Counted from the stretch's first letter, positions 1 to 7,201 are shown. The stretch is DNA of 64,000 bases from Feifania hominis (GCF_014384765.1 NZ_JACRSP010000003.1:1-64000); one strand, 5' to 3'. A program made the numbers and translations. Notes: generated by a model from the letters alone, not told the origin.

Positions 1-981
1 GGCTTTGCCGTGGGCGGCCCCGCAGCGGCAAATGTGATCTTCTCCAGCAAAAACGCCGCGCAAACTGCCCATGAGATCGCCGGGCGCGGCGGTACTCCCG
101 AACAGGTATTGTTGGGGGCTTCTACCGGCTTTCTGGTCGAAACCATAACCAATGCTGTGCCACTGGGACAACTCGGTAAGCTCACAACCGCAGCCAGCCA
201 GTTGGAGTTTCAAGGGATGCTCGGCGGCATTCTCAAACAGGCAGGCCTGAGCTTCACCAGCACCAGCGCCGCAAGCGCCATGGAGCGCTTTGCCGATGAC
301 CAGATCATGGGTGGAAAATCCTATGTGAGCCAGATGGAACAGGAACTGCGCAAGCAGGGATACACCGCCGAAGAGGCACGGGACAGAGCTGCGCTGTGGA
401 ATTATATCGCCCTGCCGGCTATGAACGGAGCGTTGGGAGCGATGGGTTCGGTGGCAACTTCGATAGGGCTGATAACGATAGCGGGGCTGCGGGGCAAATA
501 TGCCCAGACCATTGCTCTCGATGACCAGCTCAACCAGATTCAACAGAACCAGCAAGACCTGCAGGACCCGCTTGCGCAGAGCCAGTCCGGTGATATAATG
601 AAAGAAGATAAAGGGAAAAGCCCTCAAACAACTTCATGGTTCAACAACGATGGCTCTATAAACTATCCTCCAAACGATGGCGCTGTTTTAAACACAGAGC
701 AGACAATATCTTTAAAACCGGGAACTGTTTTAGGCAGATATGGTCATATTGGTGATAACAGTAACTTTGTTACACAGGCTGGAGCAGATCCAGACAAATT
801 ATCATTACCACCTAATACTGATCCTGCGATCTATCAAGAATTTATTGTTGTAAAAGAGATACCACAAAGTGTACAGGCCGAAATAGCGGCATGGGGCAAT
901 TCTAAAGGTGGAGGATTACAATACAAGTTGCCTATGCCTATAAAGGAATTAATCAGACGAGGCTATATAGTGCCAAGATAG
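1..981 (+). CDS. Polymorphic toxin C-terminal part with TNT-like NADase tip (5'-truncated by window edge)
   Basis: The frame is open to the left edge, so only the last 326 residues of a larger secreted toxin are visible. The first ~165 residues are Ala/Gly-rich with hydrophobic stretches (a pre-toxin region). A Gln/Asp-rich linker (QQNQQDLQDPLAQ) follows near residue 180-195. The last ~95 residues look like the TNT (tuberculosis necrotizing toxin, DUF4237) domain, which hydrolyses NAD+. Supporting motifs are GTVLGRYG with the expected Arg, an LPP motif, and the C-terminal GGGLQYKLP, whose Gln matches the position of the known catalytic Gln. Base composition shifts sharply to AT-rich after the linker, as expected for a swapped tip. 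An Imm63-like gene follows 11 bases downstream. Delivery route is not visible. The TNT call is by motif only. Confidence 0.72.
   Translation, partial: GFAVGGPAAANVIFSSKNAAQTAHEIAGRGGTPEQVLLGASTGFLVETITNAVPLGQLGKLTTAASQLEFQGMLGGILKQAGLSFTSTSAASAMERFADDQIMGGKSYVSQMEQELRKQGYTAEEARDRAALWNYIALPAMNGALGAMGSVATSIGLITIAGLRGKYAQTIALDDQLNQIQQNQQDLQDPLAQSQSGDIMKEDKGKSPQTTSWFNNDGSINYPPNDGAVLNTEQTISLKPGTVLGRYGHIGDNSNFVTQAGADPDKLSLPPNTDPAIYQEFIVVKEIPQSVQAEIAAWGNSKGGGLQYKLPMPIKELIRRGYIVPR
46..253 (+). repeat. Direct repeat copy 1 inside the toxin gene body
   Basis: These 208 bases recur without insertions or deletions and with few substitutions at 3474-3681, in the same orientation. Both copies encode the same pre-toxin stretch (AAQTAHEIAGRGG onward). 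The two copies bracket the whole set of toxin-tip/immunity cassettes. Confidence 0.9.
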
Positions 982-992
982 GAGTGAAAGAT

Positions 993-1409
993 ATGCTGAA
1001 AACACATCAATTGGAAAGAGAAATAAAAAATTGTATTTATGACGTGTTGCCGGGTGTCAACATGGAGCGATTTAAATTTTCTGTGGGTACAGATAATAGC
1101 CCAGAAGGAATATATATCTATAGTCAAGATGGCGCATATCATTGGATATTTACTGAGAGAGGAAAAGTGAGAGATCATAAAATTCTAAACTCTGAAGAGG
1201 ATGTGCTGTGGTATGTTCTGGATGAGATTCTTTTTGATATTGCTTTAGATTTTGCAGAAAAAAATATGATAAAAGGAGAGGATTTTCGAAGACAATTATT
1301 TAAAAAAGAGATTGAATTATATTCAAAGTTTGGAGATTTTTTTAAAAAAAGAAAAATAGCTGAGATCGAGAAAATCTTAAAAAGCGATCCATATCGTGAT
1401 ACTCTATAA
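993..1409 (+). CDS. Imm63-like immunity protein
   Basis: A 138-residue acidic and Lys-rich cytosolic protein directly after the TNT-tipped toxin. A run of features fits the Imm63 family often found beside polymorphic toxins: YHWIFTERGK near residue 48, a Trp-Tyr helix (VLWYVLDEI), then EDFRRQLFKKEIEL, and a closing IEKILKSDPYRD. Its expected role is to bind and neutralise the TNT-like tip in the producing cell. The start was set at ATG 993 because AGGAG at 980-984 is correctly spaced. A GTG nine bases upstream overlaps that site. AT-rich composition matches the toxin tip, consistent with joint transfer. Confidence 0.65.
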   Translation: MLKTHQLEREIKNCIYDVLPGVNMERFKFSVGTDNSPEGIYIYSQDGAYHWIFTERGKVRDHKILNSEEDVLWYVLDEILFDIALDFAEKNMIKGEDFRRQLFKKEIELYSKFGDFFKKRKIAEIEKILKSDPYRDTL

Positions 1410-1480
1410 ATGACTATAGGAAAAGAATAGTACTGCTATTTTTCCTTAAAAAACAAAAGAAATAATTCGTTGATTCTAAG

Positions 1481-1508
1481 AAAAGAGCGGCAAATCCGCT
1501 CTTTTCTG
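1481..1508 (+). terminator. Hairpin terminator closing the TNT/Imm63 module
   Basis: AAAAGAGCGG and CCGCTCTTTT pair across a 5-base loop and end in a T run. Similar A-stem-T hairpins close the other two modules at 2566-2601 and 3421-3456. Confidence 0.75.
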
Positions 1509-1539
1509 ATCAATATGGCATAAAGAGAAGTGCCCCGAG

Positions 1540-1998
1540 TTGCGGGACTGCTATAAATGTTTTGGCATCACTACGAAGCTGTTCAGCTTAGCTTGTCACA
1601 GTAATGGTATAATGAATGGAGAGAAGTTGGATATTGGCAGTACGGCAGATGACTTAAAGCCCCCAGAACTAATGAAAGAACTAGAAAATAGCGAGGTAAA
1701 GTGTAACATTGACAAAGTAATTGCTATATCAAAAACTAGAGAAAATAAAATTATCTGGCTAGAAAAAGGAAATAGCCAATCAGGGTATACTCACATTGTG
1801 GAAAGACATTTAAACGATTTTGCAGAAAGAGGCATAGCCGATATTCCTAAATTTCTAAATAAAATACTGGAAACTGAGCCAGTAAAATCAGGGACAAATA
1901 AAAAAGGAAATTTTGCTGATTATGTTTTTAACGGTAAAAAGTTTAGACTAGCTTATGGTAATAATGGCTATATCGTTTCGTTTTATCCAATTGATTAA
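1540..1998 (+). CDS. Displaced toxin tip, BECR-like nuclease fold (orphan module)
   Basis: A 152-codon frame without a convincing start codon or ribosome binding site. The meaningful part begins at the junction GGTATAATGAATGG (1606-1619), also seen at another toxin tip in this island. The C-terminal 80 residues (GYTHIVERHLNDFAERGI, an Asp/Pro helix, Lys-Phe-Arg, GNNGYIVSFYP) resemble Barnase/EndoU/ColicinE5-D/RelE-type RNase tips with His, Arg and Tyr candidates. No N-terminal delivery part is present, so it is probably silent until recombined onto the full-length toxin. Its own putative immunity gene follows 12 bases downstream. The fold assignment is by eye and moderate. Confidence 0.5.
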   Translation: MRDCYKCFGITTKLFSLACHSNGIMNGEKLDIGSTADDLKPPELMKELENSEVKCNIDKVIAISKTRENKIIWLEKGNSQSGYTHIVERHLNDFAERGIADIPKFLNKILETEPVKSGTNKKGNFADYVFNGKKFRLAYGNNGYIVSFYPID

Positions 1999-2010
1999 GG
2001 AGTGAATAAA

Positions 2011-2406
2011 ATGTATGAGCTTTTAGAAATTTCTGAAAGTGCTGCTACACGGTTTTTAACATTAAAGAATATGGAAACAAATACAGTTGAGGAATGTTTT
2101 GACGATTCCGCACTGGTGAGCGACAAAAATTTTGAATTTATGAAAACTGGTCGGCAGTATGATTGCAAAATAAAACTGTTTGGAACGCCCGTTAATTCAA
2201 AAGTCCCCAACAGTGTAAACTGTAAGATACTCGATACCAATGTGGTGATTGGCAATACCCCCTTTGTTGAAGTTATCGTTAACAAAAACAAATATTATAT
2301 AGTAAGACAAAAAGCAATGCGCTTTGAAAAAGAAGATTTTATAAGCTTTCTGTTTACACGAAAAGATCTTATTCAGGTTGACAGTGTCATTCATCCTGAC
2401 CTATAG
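2011..2406 (+). CDS. Putative immunity protein for the displaced BECR-like tip
   Basis: A 131-residue protein that starts at ATG 2011 behind AAGGAG (1997-2002). It is predicted to be soluble and mixed alpha/beta, with no signal peptide or membrane segment. I recognise no family. The immunity role is inferred from position: it follows a toxin tip by 12 bases, has the same AT-rich composition, and repeats the tip-then-immunity order of the other two pairs. It could be expressed to protect against sibling strains carrying the matching tip. Confidence 0.5.
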   Translation: MYELLEISESAATRFLTLKNMETNTVEECFDDSALVSDKNFEFMKTGRQYDCKIKLFGTPVNSKVPNSVNCKILDTNVVIGNTPFVEVIVNKNKYYIVRQKAMRFEKEDFISFLFTRKDLIQVDSVIHPDL

Positions 2407-2451
2407 GAAAGAGAATTAACAAAAATGCAAACCGAGACTGTAATGCGTAAA

Positions 2452-2540
2452 AATGGATAGATGAAGTCAGGGAATTTGATGGGGAGGGATACCCCCACTA
2501 AAAGAGCTGATTCACAAGCCCATGAAAGAAAAAGATAAAA
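2452..2540 (+). pseudogene. Broken fragment of the immunity gene found at 3084
   Basis: Translation gives WIDEVREFDGEGYP in one frame, then LKELIHKPMKEKD in another. The intact gene at 3084-3419 reads WIGETKEFDGDGYPSIKELIHKPIKEKE. The fragment lacks the gene's 3' two thirds and carries a frameshift after the Tyr-Pro codons. It is a leftover of a duplicated or deleted immunity module. Confidence 0.75.
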
Positions 2541-2565
2541 ATATACAGAAAATAACATAGTTACA

Positions 2566-2601
2566 GAGGAGAAGGGAGCAATTTTTTGCTCCCTTCTCCT
2601 C
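2566..2601 (+). terminator. Strong hairpin after the second immunity module
   Basis: GAGGAGAAGGGAGCA and TGCTCCCTTCTCCTC form a perfect 15-bp stem with a short T-rich loop. The T tract after the stem is weak, so it may act as a barrier or bidirectional terminator. Confidence 0.6.
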
Positions 2602-2610
2602 TTTCTGAAA

Positions 2611-2652
2611 AACAGACAGGACCTACAGGACCAGCAAGACCTGCTTGCGTAG
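2611..2652 (+). pseudogene. Relic of the toxin linker, ended by a stop codon
   Basis: The frame reads NRQDLQDQQDLLA then TAG. This matches the Gln/Asp linker QDLQDPLAQ that precedes the TNT tip in the first gene. The linker sits immediately before the junction and tip at 2667-3087, so this tip was once fused to a longer toxin. Confidence 0.75.
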
Positions 2653-2670
2653 CATAAACCTGATGGTATA

Positions 2671-3087
2671 ATGAATGGGGATGCAGTAGAACTCTCACCC
2701 AGATTTTTAAACAAACATGATCAGCTTTATAAAAATATCGAACAGGTCAAACCATTGGAGGGTTATCAGGATATTGTCTGCCATGGTGATGCATATGGTT
2801 TTGTAATCAGAAATGCAGATGGGGTAGAAACACATTTGACCTTAAGGGAATTCGGGGAGATTTTACAGCAGACACCCGGTTTTGAAAAAGGCAAGCCAAT
2901 TCGACTGATGGCATGCGAGGCAGGAGCAGGCGACGGATTGCCAGCGCAATATATTGCTGATCTATTCGGGGTTGAGGTTCTTGCCCCAACTGATATTTTA
3001 ATTGTTGCCCCAGATGGGACTATGAAGATTGGAAAAAACAACGATGGAGTATGGAAAAAATTTGAGCCGAGGAGGAAATTCCAGTGA
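2671..3087 (+). CDS. Displaced toxin tip with His/Cys dyad (clan CD peptidase-like)
   Basis: A 138-residue tip. Two motifs stand out: DIVCHGDAYGF (His-Gly, around residue 38) and IRLMACEAGAGDGLPAQYIADLFGVEVLAPT (Ala-Cys, around residue 90). The first ends a hydrophobic strand with HG and the second with AC, the arrangement of caspase, gingipain and CHAT-type (clan CD) cysteine peptidases. This domain type recurs at the ends of bacterial polymorphic toxins. ATG 2671 is part of the TATAATGAATGG junction and has no good ribosome binding site, so the start is uncertain. The stop overlaps the next start (GTGA), coupling it to its immunity gene. Protease activity is inference. Confidence 0.5.
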   Translation: MNGDAVELSPRFLNKHDQLYKNIEQVKPLEGYQDIVCHGDAYGFVIRNADGVETHLTLREFGEILQQTPGFEKGKPIRLMACEAGAGDGLPAQYIADLFGVEVLAPTDILIVAPDGTMKIGKNNDGVWKKFEPRRKFQ

Positions 3088-3419
3088 AAGAACCGGAAAA
3101 CTTCATTTGGATTGGTGAGACCAAAGAATTCGATGGGGATGGATATCCCTCGATAAAAGAGCTGATACACAAGCCTATAAAAGAGAAAGAAGCGGTTATT
3201 CAGTATTTAAAAAATGGAAAAGAGATTGGTTATGCCCCAGCTATTGTGAGAGATGTATTAAATCCGGAAGTACATCTTCCCTACTTGGAATTCATGCATG
3301 ATGGGAAATATGGTTGGCGTTCTGATCTAATTTACTATGTAGAGAAATACGACATGGAGCTGCCTCAGGAGTTCATCGACCACGCACTGGCACAGATACA
3401 GGCAAAGAAAGAGAAATAA
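3084..3419 (+). CDS. Putative immunity protein for the His/Cys tip
   Basis: A 111-residue soluble protein that starts at GTG 3084, overlapping the preceding stop by 4 bases, with GGAGGA at 3071-3076. It is rich in aromatic and charged residues (FIWIGETKEFDGDGYP, YGWRSDLIYYVEKYD). No family was recognised. A broken homologue lies at 2452-2540, so this immunity type has been duplicated in the island. The immunity role comes from translational coupling and position. Confidence 0.55.
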   Translation: MKEPENFIWIGETKEFDGDGYPSIKELIHKPIKEKEAVIQYLKNGKEIGYAPAIVRDVLNPEVHLPYLEFMHDGKYGWRSDLIYYVEKYDMELPQEFIDHALAQIQAKKEK

Positions 3420-3420
3420 A

Positions 3421-3456
3421 AGAGAAAGAGAGCGGTAAAACCGCTCTCTTTTCTCT
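3421..3456 (+). terminator. Hairpin terminator closing the third module
   Basis: AAGAGAGCGG and CCGCTCTCTT pair around TAAAA, extended by A/T flanks and a T-rich tail. It resembles the hairpin at 1481-1508. Confidence 0.75.
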
Positions 3457-3473
3457 CTTATGGGTCAGCAGGC

Positions 3474-3681
3474 AGCAAAAACGCCGCGCAGACTGCCCAT
3501 GAGATCGCCGGGCGCGGCGGTACTCCCGAACAGGTATTGCTGGGGGCCTCTACCGGCTTTCTGATCGAAACCATAACCAATGCCGTGCCGCTGGGACAAC
3601 TTGGTAAGCTCACAGACGCAGCCAGTCAGCTGGAGTTTCAAGGGATGCTCAGCGGCATTCTCAAACAGGCAGGCCTGAGCC
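3474..3681 (+). pseudogene. Orphan duplicated fragment of the toxin gene body
   Basis: This is copy 2 of the segment at 46-253, at a constant offset of 3428 bases. It stays in frame as protein but has neither start nor tip and runs out into the tRNA-Arg flank. It could serve as a homology arm for exchanging tips, or be the scar of a tandem duplication. Confidence 0.85.
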
Positions 3682-3719
3682 TCGCAGGGGTCATACAGCG
3701 GATGGCATTTTTTGCGCCA

Positions 3720-3759
3720 AAGGCAAAAAAAATGCCGGAGCAAAGTGGACTTTGCTCCG
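3720..3759 (-). terminator. tRNA-Arg terminator
   Basis: Reading the minus strand, a CGGAGCAAAGT stem pairs with ACTTTGCTCCG and is followed by GCATTTTTTTT. The same stem ends the tRNA-Met/Glu transcript at 49011-49040. Confidence 0.85.
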
Positions 3760-3762
3760 ACG

Positions 3763-3839
3763 TGGTACGCCCAGAGGGATTCGAACCCCCGACCTTTTGG
3801 TTCGTAGCCAAACACTCTATCCAGCTGAGCTATGAGCGC
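3763..3839 (-). tRNA. tRNA-Arg (anticodon ACG)
   Basis: A full cloverleaf can be drawn on the minus strand: acceptor GCGCTCA/TGGGCGT with wobble pairs, D arm GCTCAGCTGGATAGAGT, anticodon loop CTACGAA giving ACG, and T arm GGGGGTTCGAATCCCTC. The 3' CCA is encoded. It marks the right border of the toxin island. Confidence 0.93.
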
Positions 3840-3858
3840 GTACCGAGATAGCTCATCT

Positions 3859-3887
3859 ATAATAACACAAAAGAATCGAAAATGCAA
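3859..3887 (-). promoter_or_regulatory. tRNA-Arg promoter
   Basis: On the minus strand TTGCAT (-35) and TATTAT (-10) are separated by 17 bases and lie about 20 bases before the tRNA. Confidence 0.7.
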
Positions 3888-3997
3888 CAGGTTGCCGCAC
3901 TGTTTTTTCGGTGTGCGCAGCGAGCCGCCCCGAAGCATCCCGTCAAAGTCTATCAGTTAATCCTTTATCCCGGTTTCCCCGTGCGGGCTGCCCGCTC

Positions 3998-4510
3998 TCA
4001 CAGCTCCAGGTTCACCTCATAGTGGTCGTCGATCCGGACACAGGGGTAGCCGTATTGCCGGCACAGCCTGTCATAGCGCGCGTTTTCGGCGAGCAGCAGC
4101 TCCACGGTGCACCACGAGTCGTCCGCGCGGCGCTCGATTGCGTGCGCGCGGCTTTTGATCTGTTCGAAGTGCTCCCGGATATAGCTCTCGCTCATCACAA
4201 GACAGCAATAGCGGATCTCGCGCAGATACTCCTGTGGGAAGTCCTCGTGCCAGCCAAAGGGAATGTAGCAGCCCTCTATGATGAGATTCTGCCCGTTCTC
4301 AATGGCCGTCTTTGCCATCTCGCGCACAATGGGCCACAGATATGCCTCGAGCTCTGCGTCCTCTTCGACCGTCAGATCGGTGTTGCCGCTTCGTATCAGC
4401 CCCATCTTCAGATGGTCGATGGAGAGATAGGGATATCCGTACCTCTCAAGGAGCTTCTGCGCCAGCAGCGTCTTGCCGGTGTGCGAAGCGCCCGTAATCA
4501 AAACAACCAT
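3998..4510 (-). CDS. Small P-loop kinase (nucleoside/2-phosphoglycerate kinase-like)
   Basis: A 170-residue P-loop protein. The Walker A motif GASHTGKT is at residues 7-14, followed by a DHLKMG segment typical of small-metabolite kinases and an acidic stretch (LTVEEDAELEAYLWP). A hydrophobic strand ending in Glu (NLIIEGCYIP) follows. Arg residues near 120-130 could form a lid. It probably phosphorylates a small molecule, but the substrate cannot be read. It lies 18 bases downstream of the Cys-rich protein gene, so they are likely co-transcribed. Adenylate-kinase-like function is an alternative. Confidence 0.6.
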   Translation of the reverse strand: MVVLITGASHTGKTLLAQKLLERYGYPYLSIDHLKMGLIRSGNTDLTVEEDAELEAYLWPIVREMAKTAIENGQNLIIEGCYIPFGWHEDFPQEYLREIRYCCLVMSESYIREHFEQIKSRAHAIERRADDSWCTVELLLAENARYDRLCRQYGYPCVRIDDHYEVNLEL

Positions 4511-4528
4511 ACCGCGCAGTTCCCCCGG

Positions 4529-4987
4529 TCAGATTTGTCCGCCGCTGACGGCAGACCTCTTTTTGTACACAATGATCTGCGGGTCGCTGCCGCCGCAGCC
4601 GTACTCGCAGACCAGAAGATACTCTTCATCCGCCACCAGGCCGTAGCAGCGGTCGCTGCCCTCTCTCTCGAGCTGCCAGCCGAGATACACCCGGCTGTCG
4701 TCGAGCAGCTTGACTCTCTGGCCGTTCGCGAGCGGATACTCCAGATTGACATAGGCGCCGTTGAGCTGGCAGAGCTGTGTGACCGACGGCATATCTGCAA
4801 TGCCCAGCGCGTTGAACTCCCGCAGCAGCTGTTCGCAGCACACGCGAAAGGCCTCTTCCCCGCCGGTCTTATAGCACTCGGCACAGACGCAGGCCCCGCC
4901 GAATGGGCGCCCGCCCGTCTTCGCGCAGCCGCCGCAGCTCTCCCGCAGGGCGCACGCCCCGCAGTCCGCACCGCACAAAGTCTCCAT
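4529..4987 (-). CDS. Cys-rich N-terminus plus domain shared with an XRE protein
   Basis: A 152-residue protein. The first ~45 residues hold nine or more Cys (CGADCGACALRESCGGC, CVCAECYKTGG), resembling DUF3795-type zinc or Fe-S binding segments. Residues ~48-145 (LLREFNALGIADMPSVTQLCQLNGAYVNLEYPLANG, LLDDSRVYLG, QIIVYKKR) match the last 100 residues of the XRE/zinc-ribbon protein at 58632-59396. Start ATG 4987 has GGGGAGGGG in front; an upstream TTG was rejected. Function is unknown; metal or ligand sensing is a guess from the shared module. Confidence 0.6.
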   Translation of the reverse strand: METLCGADCGACALRESCGGCAKTGGRPFGGACVCAECYKTGGEEAFRVCCEQLLREFNALGIADMPSVTQLCQLNGAYVNLEYPLANGQRVKLLDDSRVYLGWQLEREGSDRCYGLVADEEYLLVCEYGCGGSDPQIIVYKKRSAVSGGQI

Positions 4988-5055
4988 AGCCGCCCCTCCC
5001 CGATCCGTCAAAATTTTACTGAGTATGCCATGAGCGCGAAGCGATCACGGCATAA

Positions 5056-5223
5056 GATGTGGCCATATTTTTCAGCCGTCCCGCAGGGACTTGCCCCGCA
5101 AGGGGCGGGAGCCTGGCCTGAATTCCATATAATGGCCGCAACGCAGCTATCATATCATGAACGCAAAGCGATCATGATATGATGTGGCCATATTTTTCAG
5201 CCGTCCCGCAGGGACTTGCCCCG
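5056..5223. repeat. Pair of 43-bp direct repeats flanking a palindrome
   Basis: The same 43 bases, beginning GATGTGGCCATATTTTTCAG and continuing through CCGTCCCGCAGGGAC to CCCCG, occur at 5056-5098 and 5181-5223. Just before the second copy, 5149-5160 (ATCATATCATGA) pairs with 5172-5183 (TCATGATATGAT). This fills the gap between the Cys-rich gene and the serS leader. No gene is visible in 4988-5300. Confidence 0.85.
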
Positions 5224-5305
5224 TAAGGGCAAGAGCACGGCCATTATATCACACGGAATCATCCGCTTCAACCGGGTGAATTTTGCCGCGTCGCCGCGCG
5301 GGCAC

Positions 5306-5334
5306 TTGATTTTTCGCCGCCCGCCTGCTATACT
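5306..5334 (+). promoter_or_regulatory. serS promoter
   Basis: TTGATT and TATACT are separated by 17 bases, immediately upstream of the T-box leader. Confidence 0.75.
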
Positions 5335-5340
5335 GTGCAT

Positions 5341-5607
5341 GAAATCCCGCGGGCGCATGATTATCGTCGTGCGGGGCAAGATAACCACAATCTGCGTCAG
5401 AGCGGGACTGTGGCCGCGGCGAACCGACAGAGAGCCGGTGGCTGGTGAAAACCGGCGGTGAGCGCGACCGTTCCACCCCGCGAGCAGGCGGCGATGAGCC
5501 GCAAGGGTGACGCCCTCTGCAGCGTCGGCGAGAGGCCGGGTCTGTCCCGGCAATTTGGGTGGCAACACGGAGACCTCCGTCCCATTTCGGGCGGGGGTCT
5601 CTTTTTT
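5341..5607 (+). ncRNA. T-box riboswitch leader of serS
   Basis: The conserved T-box sequence GGGTGGCAACACGG lies at 5557-5570. It is followed by a terminator stem (GAGACC...GGTCTC, 5569-5600) and a T run. A structured ~200-base region upstream carries the stem I type AGAGAGCC segment. Uncharged tRNA-Ser would pair with the T-box bulge and favour the antiterminator, raising serS expression. I could not assign the specifier codon with certainty. Confidence 0.88.
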
Positions 5608-5635
5608 CACGAAAAATCAAAAGGAGGCGTTTTCC

Positions 5636-6913
5636 ATGATTGACATCGCTCTCATCCGCACCAATCCCGAGCTCGTCAAGGAGAACATCAAAAAGAAATT
5701 TCAGGATCAAAAGCTCGTTCTGGTCGACGAGGTTGCCGAACTCGACCGGCAGTTTCGCGAGGCGCGCTCCAAAGGCGACGGCCTGCGCGCCAAACGCAAC
5801 ACGCTGAGCAAGCAGATCGGCGGTCTCATGGCCAGGGGCCAGCGCGAGGAGGCCGAGGCGGTCAAGGCCGAGGCTGCGGCCATCGGCCAGGAGCTCGTTG
5901 CGCTCGAGGCGCTCGAGGGCGAGCTCGAGGCAAAGATTCGCGAGCGCATGCTCGTCATCCCGAACATCATCGACGAGTCGGTGCCCATCGGCCGCGACGA
6001 CAGCGAGAACGTCGAGGTCGAGCGCTTCGGCGAGCCCGCCGTGCCCGACTTCGAGGTGCCCTACCACGTCGACATCATGGAGCGCCTCAGCGGCATCGAC
6101 CTCGACAGCGCGCGCAAGACCAGCGGCAACGGCTTCTACTATCTCAAGGGCGACATCGCGCGGCTGCACTCGGCGATCCTCTCCTACGCGCGCGACTTCA
6201 TGATCGACCGGGGCTTCACCTACTACATCCCCCCGTTCATGATCCGCTCGGACGTGGTCACGGGCGTGATGAGCTTTGCCGAGATGGAAAACATGATGTA
6301 CAAGATCGAGGGCGAGGACCTCTACCTCATCGGCACGAGCGAGCACTCGATGATCGGCAAATTCATCGACACCTTTTTGAATAAGGAGGAGCTCCCCCAG
6401 ACCCTGACGAGCTACTCGCCCTGTTTCCGCAAGGAGGTCGGCGCCCACGGCATCGAAGAGCGCGGCGTCTACCGCATCCACCAGTTTGAAAAGCAGGAGA
6501 TGATCGTCGTCTGCGAGCCGGAGGACAGCCCCGCCTGGTTTGTCAAGCTCTACACCAACACCGTCGACTTCTTCCGCTCGCTCGACATCCCCGTGCGCAC
6601 GCTCGAGTGCTGCTCGGGAGACCTCGCGGATCTCAAGGTCAAGAGCATCGACGTCGAGGCCTGGTCGCCCCGCCAGAAGAAGTACTTTGAAGTCGGCAGC
6701 TGCTCGAACCTCGGCGACGCGCAGGCCCGCCGCCTGGGCATCCGCGTGCGCGGCGAGCGCGGCAACTACTTCGCCCACACCTTGAACAACACCGTCGTCG
6801 CCCCGCCGCGCATGCTCATCGCCTTTCTCGAGAACAACCTGCGCGCCGACGGCACTGTCGCCATCCCCGAACCGCTTCGCATGTACATGGGCGGCAAGGA
6901 TCACATCGGCTAA
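5636..6913 (+). CDS. serS: Seryl-tRNA synthetase
   Basis: A 425-residue class II synthetase that charges tRNA-Ser with serine in the cytosol. The N-terminal ~100 residues form the long coiled-coil tRNA-binding arm (from VDEVAELDRQFREARSK to ELEAKIRERM). The catalytic core has motif 2 around FRKEVGAHGIEERGVYRIHQFEKQE and motif 3 NTVVAPPRMLIAFLENN. Start ATG 5636 is preceded by AAGGAGG (5621-5627), giving the family-typical MIDIALIRTNPELVKENIKKK. It is controlled by the upstream T-box and ends at the hairpin at 6951. Length is normal. Confidence 0.97.
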   Translation: MIDIALIRTNPELVKENIKKKFQDQKLVLVDEVAELDRQFREARSKGDGLRAKRNTLSKQIGGLMARGQREEAEAVKAEAAAIGQELVALEALEGELEAKIRERMLVIPNIIDESVPIGRDDSENVEVERFGEPAVPDFEVPYHVDIMERLSGIDLDSARKTSGNGFYYLKGDIARLHSAILSYARDFMIDRGFTYYIPPFMIRSDVVTGVMSFAEMENMMYKIEGEDLYLIGTSEHSMIGKFIDTFLNKEELPQTLTSYSPCFRKEVGAHGIEERGVYRIHQFEKQEMIVVCEPEDSPAWFVKLYTNTVDFFRSLDIPVRTLECCSGDLADLKVKSIDVEAWSPRQKKYFEVGSCSNLGDAQARRLGIRVRGERGNYFAHTLNNTVVAPPRMLIAFLENNLRADGTVAIPEPLRMYMGGKDHIG

Positions 6914-6950
6914 ATCGTATATTTTTGATTTAAATTTACAATATGTATAC

Positions 6951-6980
6951 AAAAGAGCCCCCAAATGGGGGCTCTTTTGC
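6951..6980 (+). terminator. Bidirectional terminator after serS
   Basis: AAAAGAGCCCCC and GGGGGCTCTTTT pair across AAAT. A tracts and T tracts on both sides suit the convergent small gene as well. Confidence 0.9.
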
Positions 6981-6982
6981 CG

Positions 6983-7141
6983 TTACAGGTCGTCCGCGTC
7001 CTGCACCGGGACCTCGCGGCGGTTGACCGGCTTTCCGGTGTAGCTGCCGTTCGGGTCGGTTTCGGGGCTTCGGTTGCTCTCGACGAGCTCCTCCAGCCGC
7101 GCGGACAGTTTTTTGCCGCCTTTTTTCTTTTCGGGTTTCAC
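6983..7141 (-). CDS. Small conserved-looking protein, 52 residues
   Basis: The frame reads from GTG 7141 to TAA 6983, with GAGGTGA upstream of the start. The protein is Lys-rich at the N-terminus, then has an acidic helix (LSARLEELVES), then TDPNGSYTGKPVNRREVPVQDADDL. The DPNGSYTG motif recurs in short proteins of related Clostridia as I remember them, but no function is known. It is the last gene of a four-gene minus-strand run behind the TetR-type regulator. Confidence 0.6.
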   Translation of the reverse strand: MKPEKKKGGKKLSARLEELVESNRSPETDPNGSYTGKPVNRREVPVQDADDL

Positions 7142-7201
7142 AGCGATCACCTCACGGCTATTGTTCCACTGCGCGGCGGCTGTTATGCGCCGCAGACGCG
7201 C

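Noticed and set aside
3911..5182. 423-codon plus-strand frame across the kinase and Cys-rich genes
   Set aside because: It crosses a gene boundary and an intergenic repeat, and both minus-strand genes have clear motifs and ribosome sites.
5249..6964. Long open frame on the minus strand opposite serS
   Set aside because: It mirrors the serS codon positions and is Ala/Val/Asp/Leu/Glu-rich without motifs; in GC-rich genes the antisense third-position frame stays open by composition.
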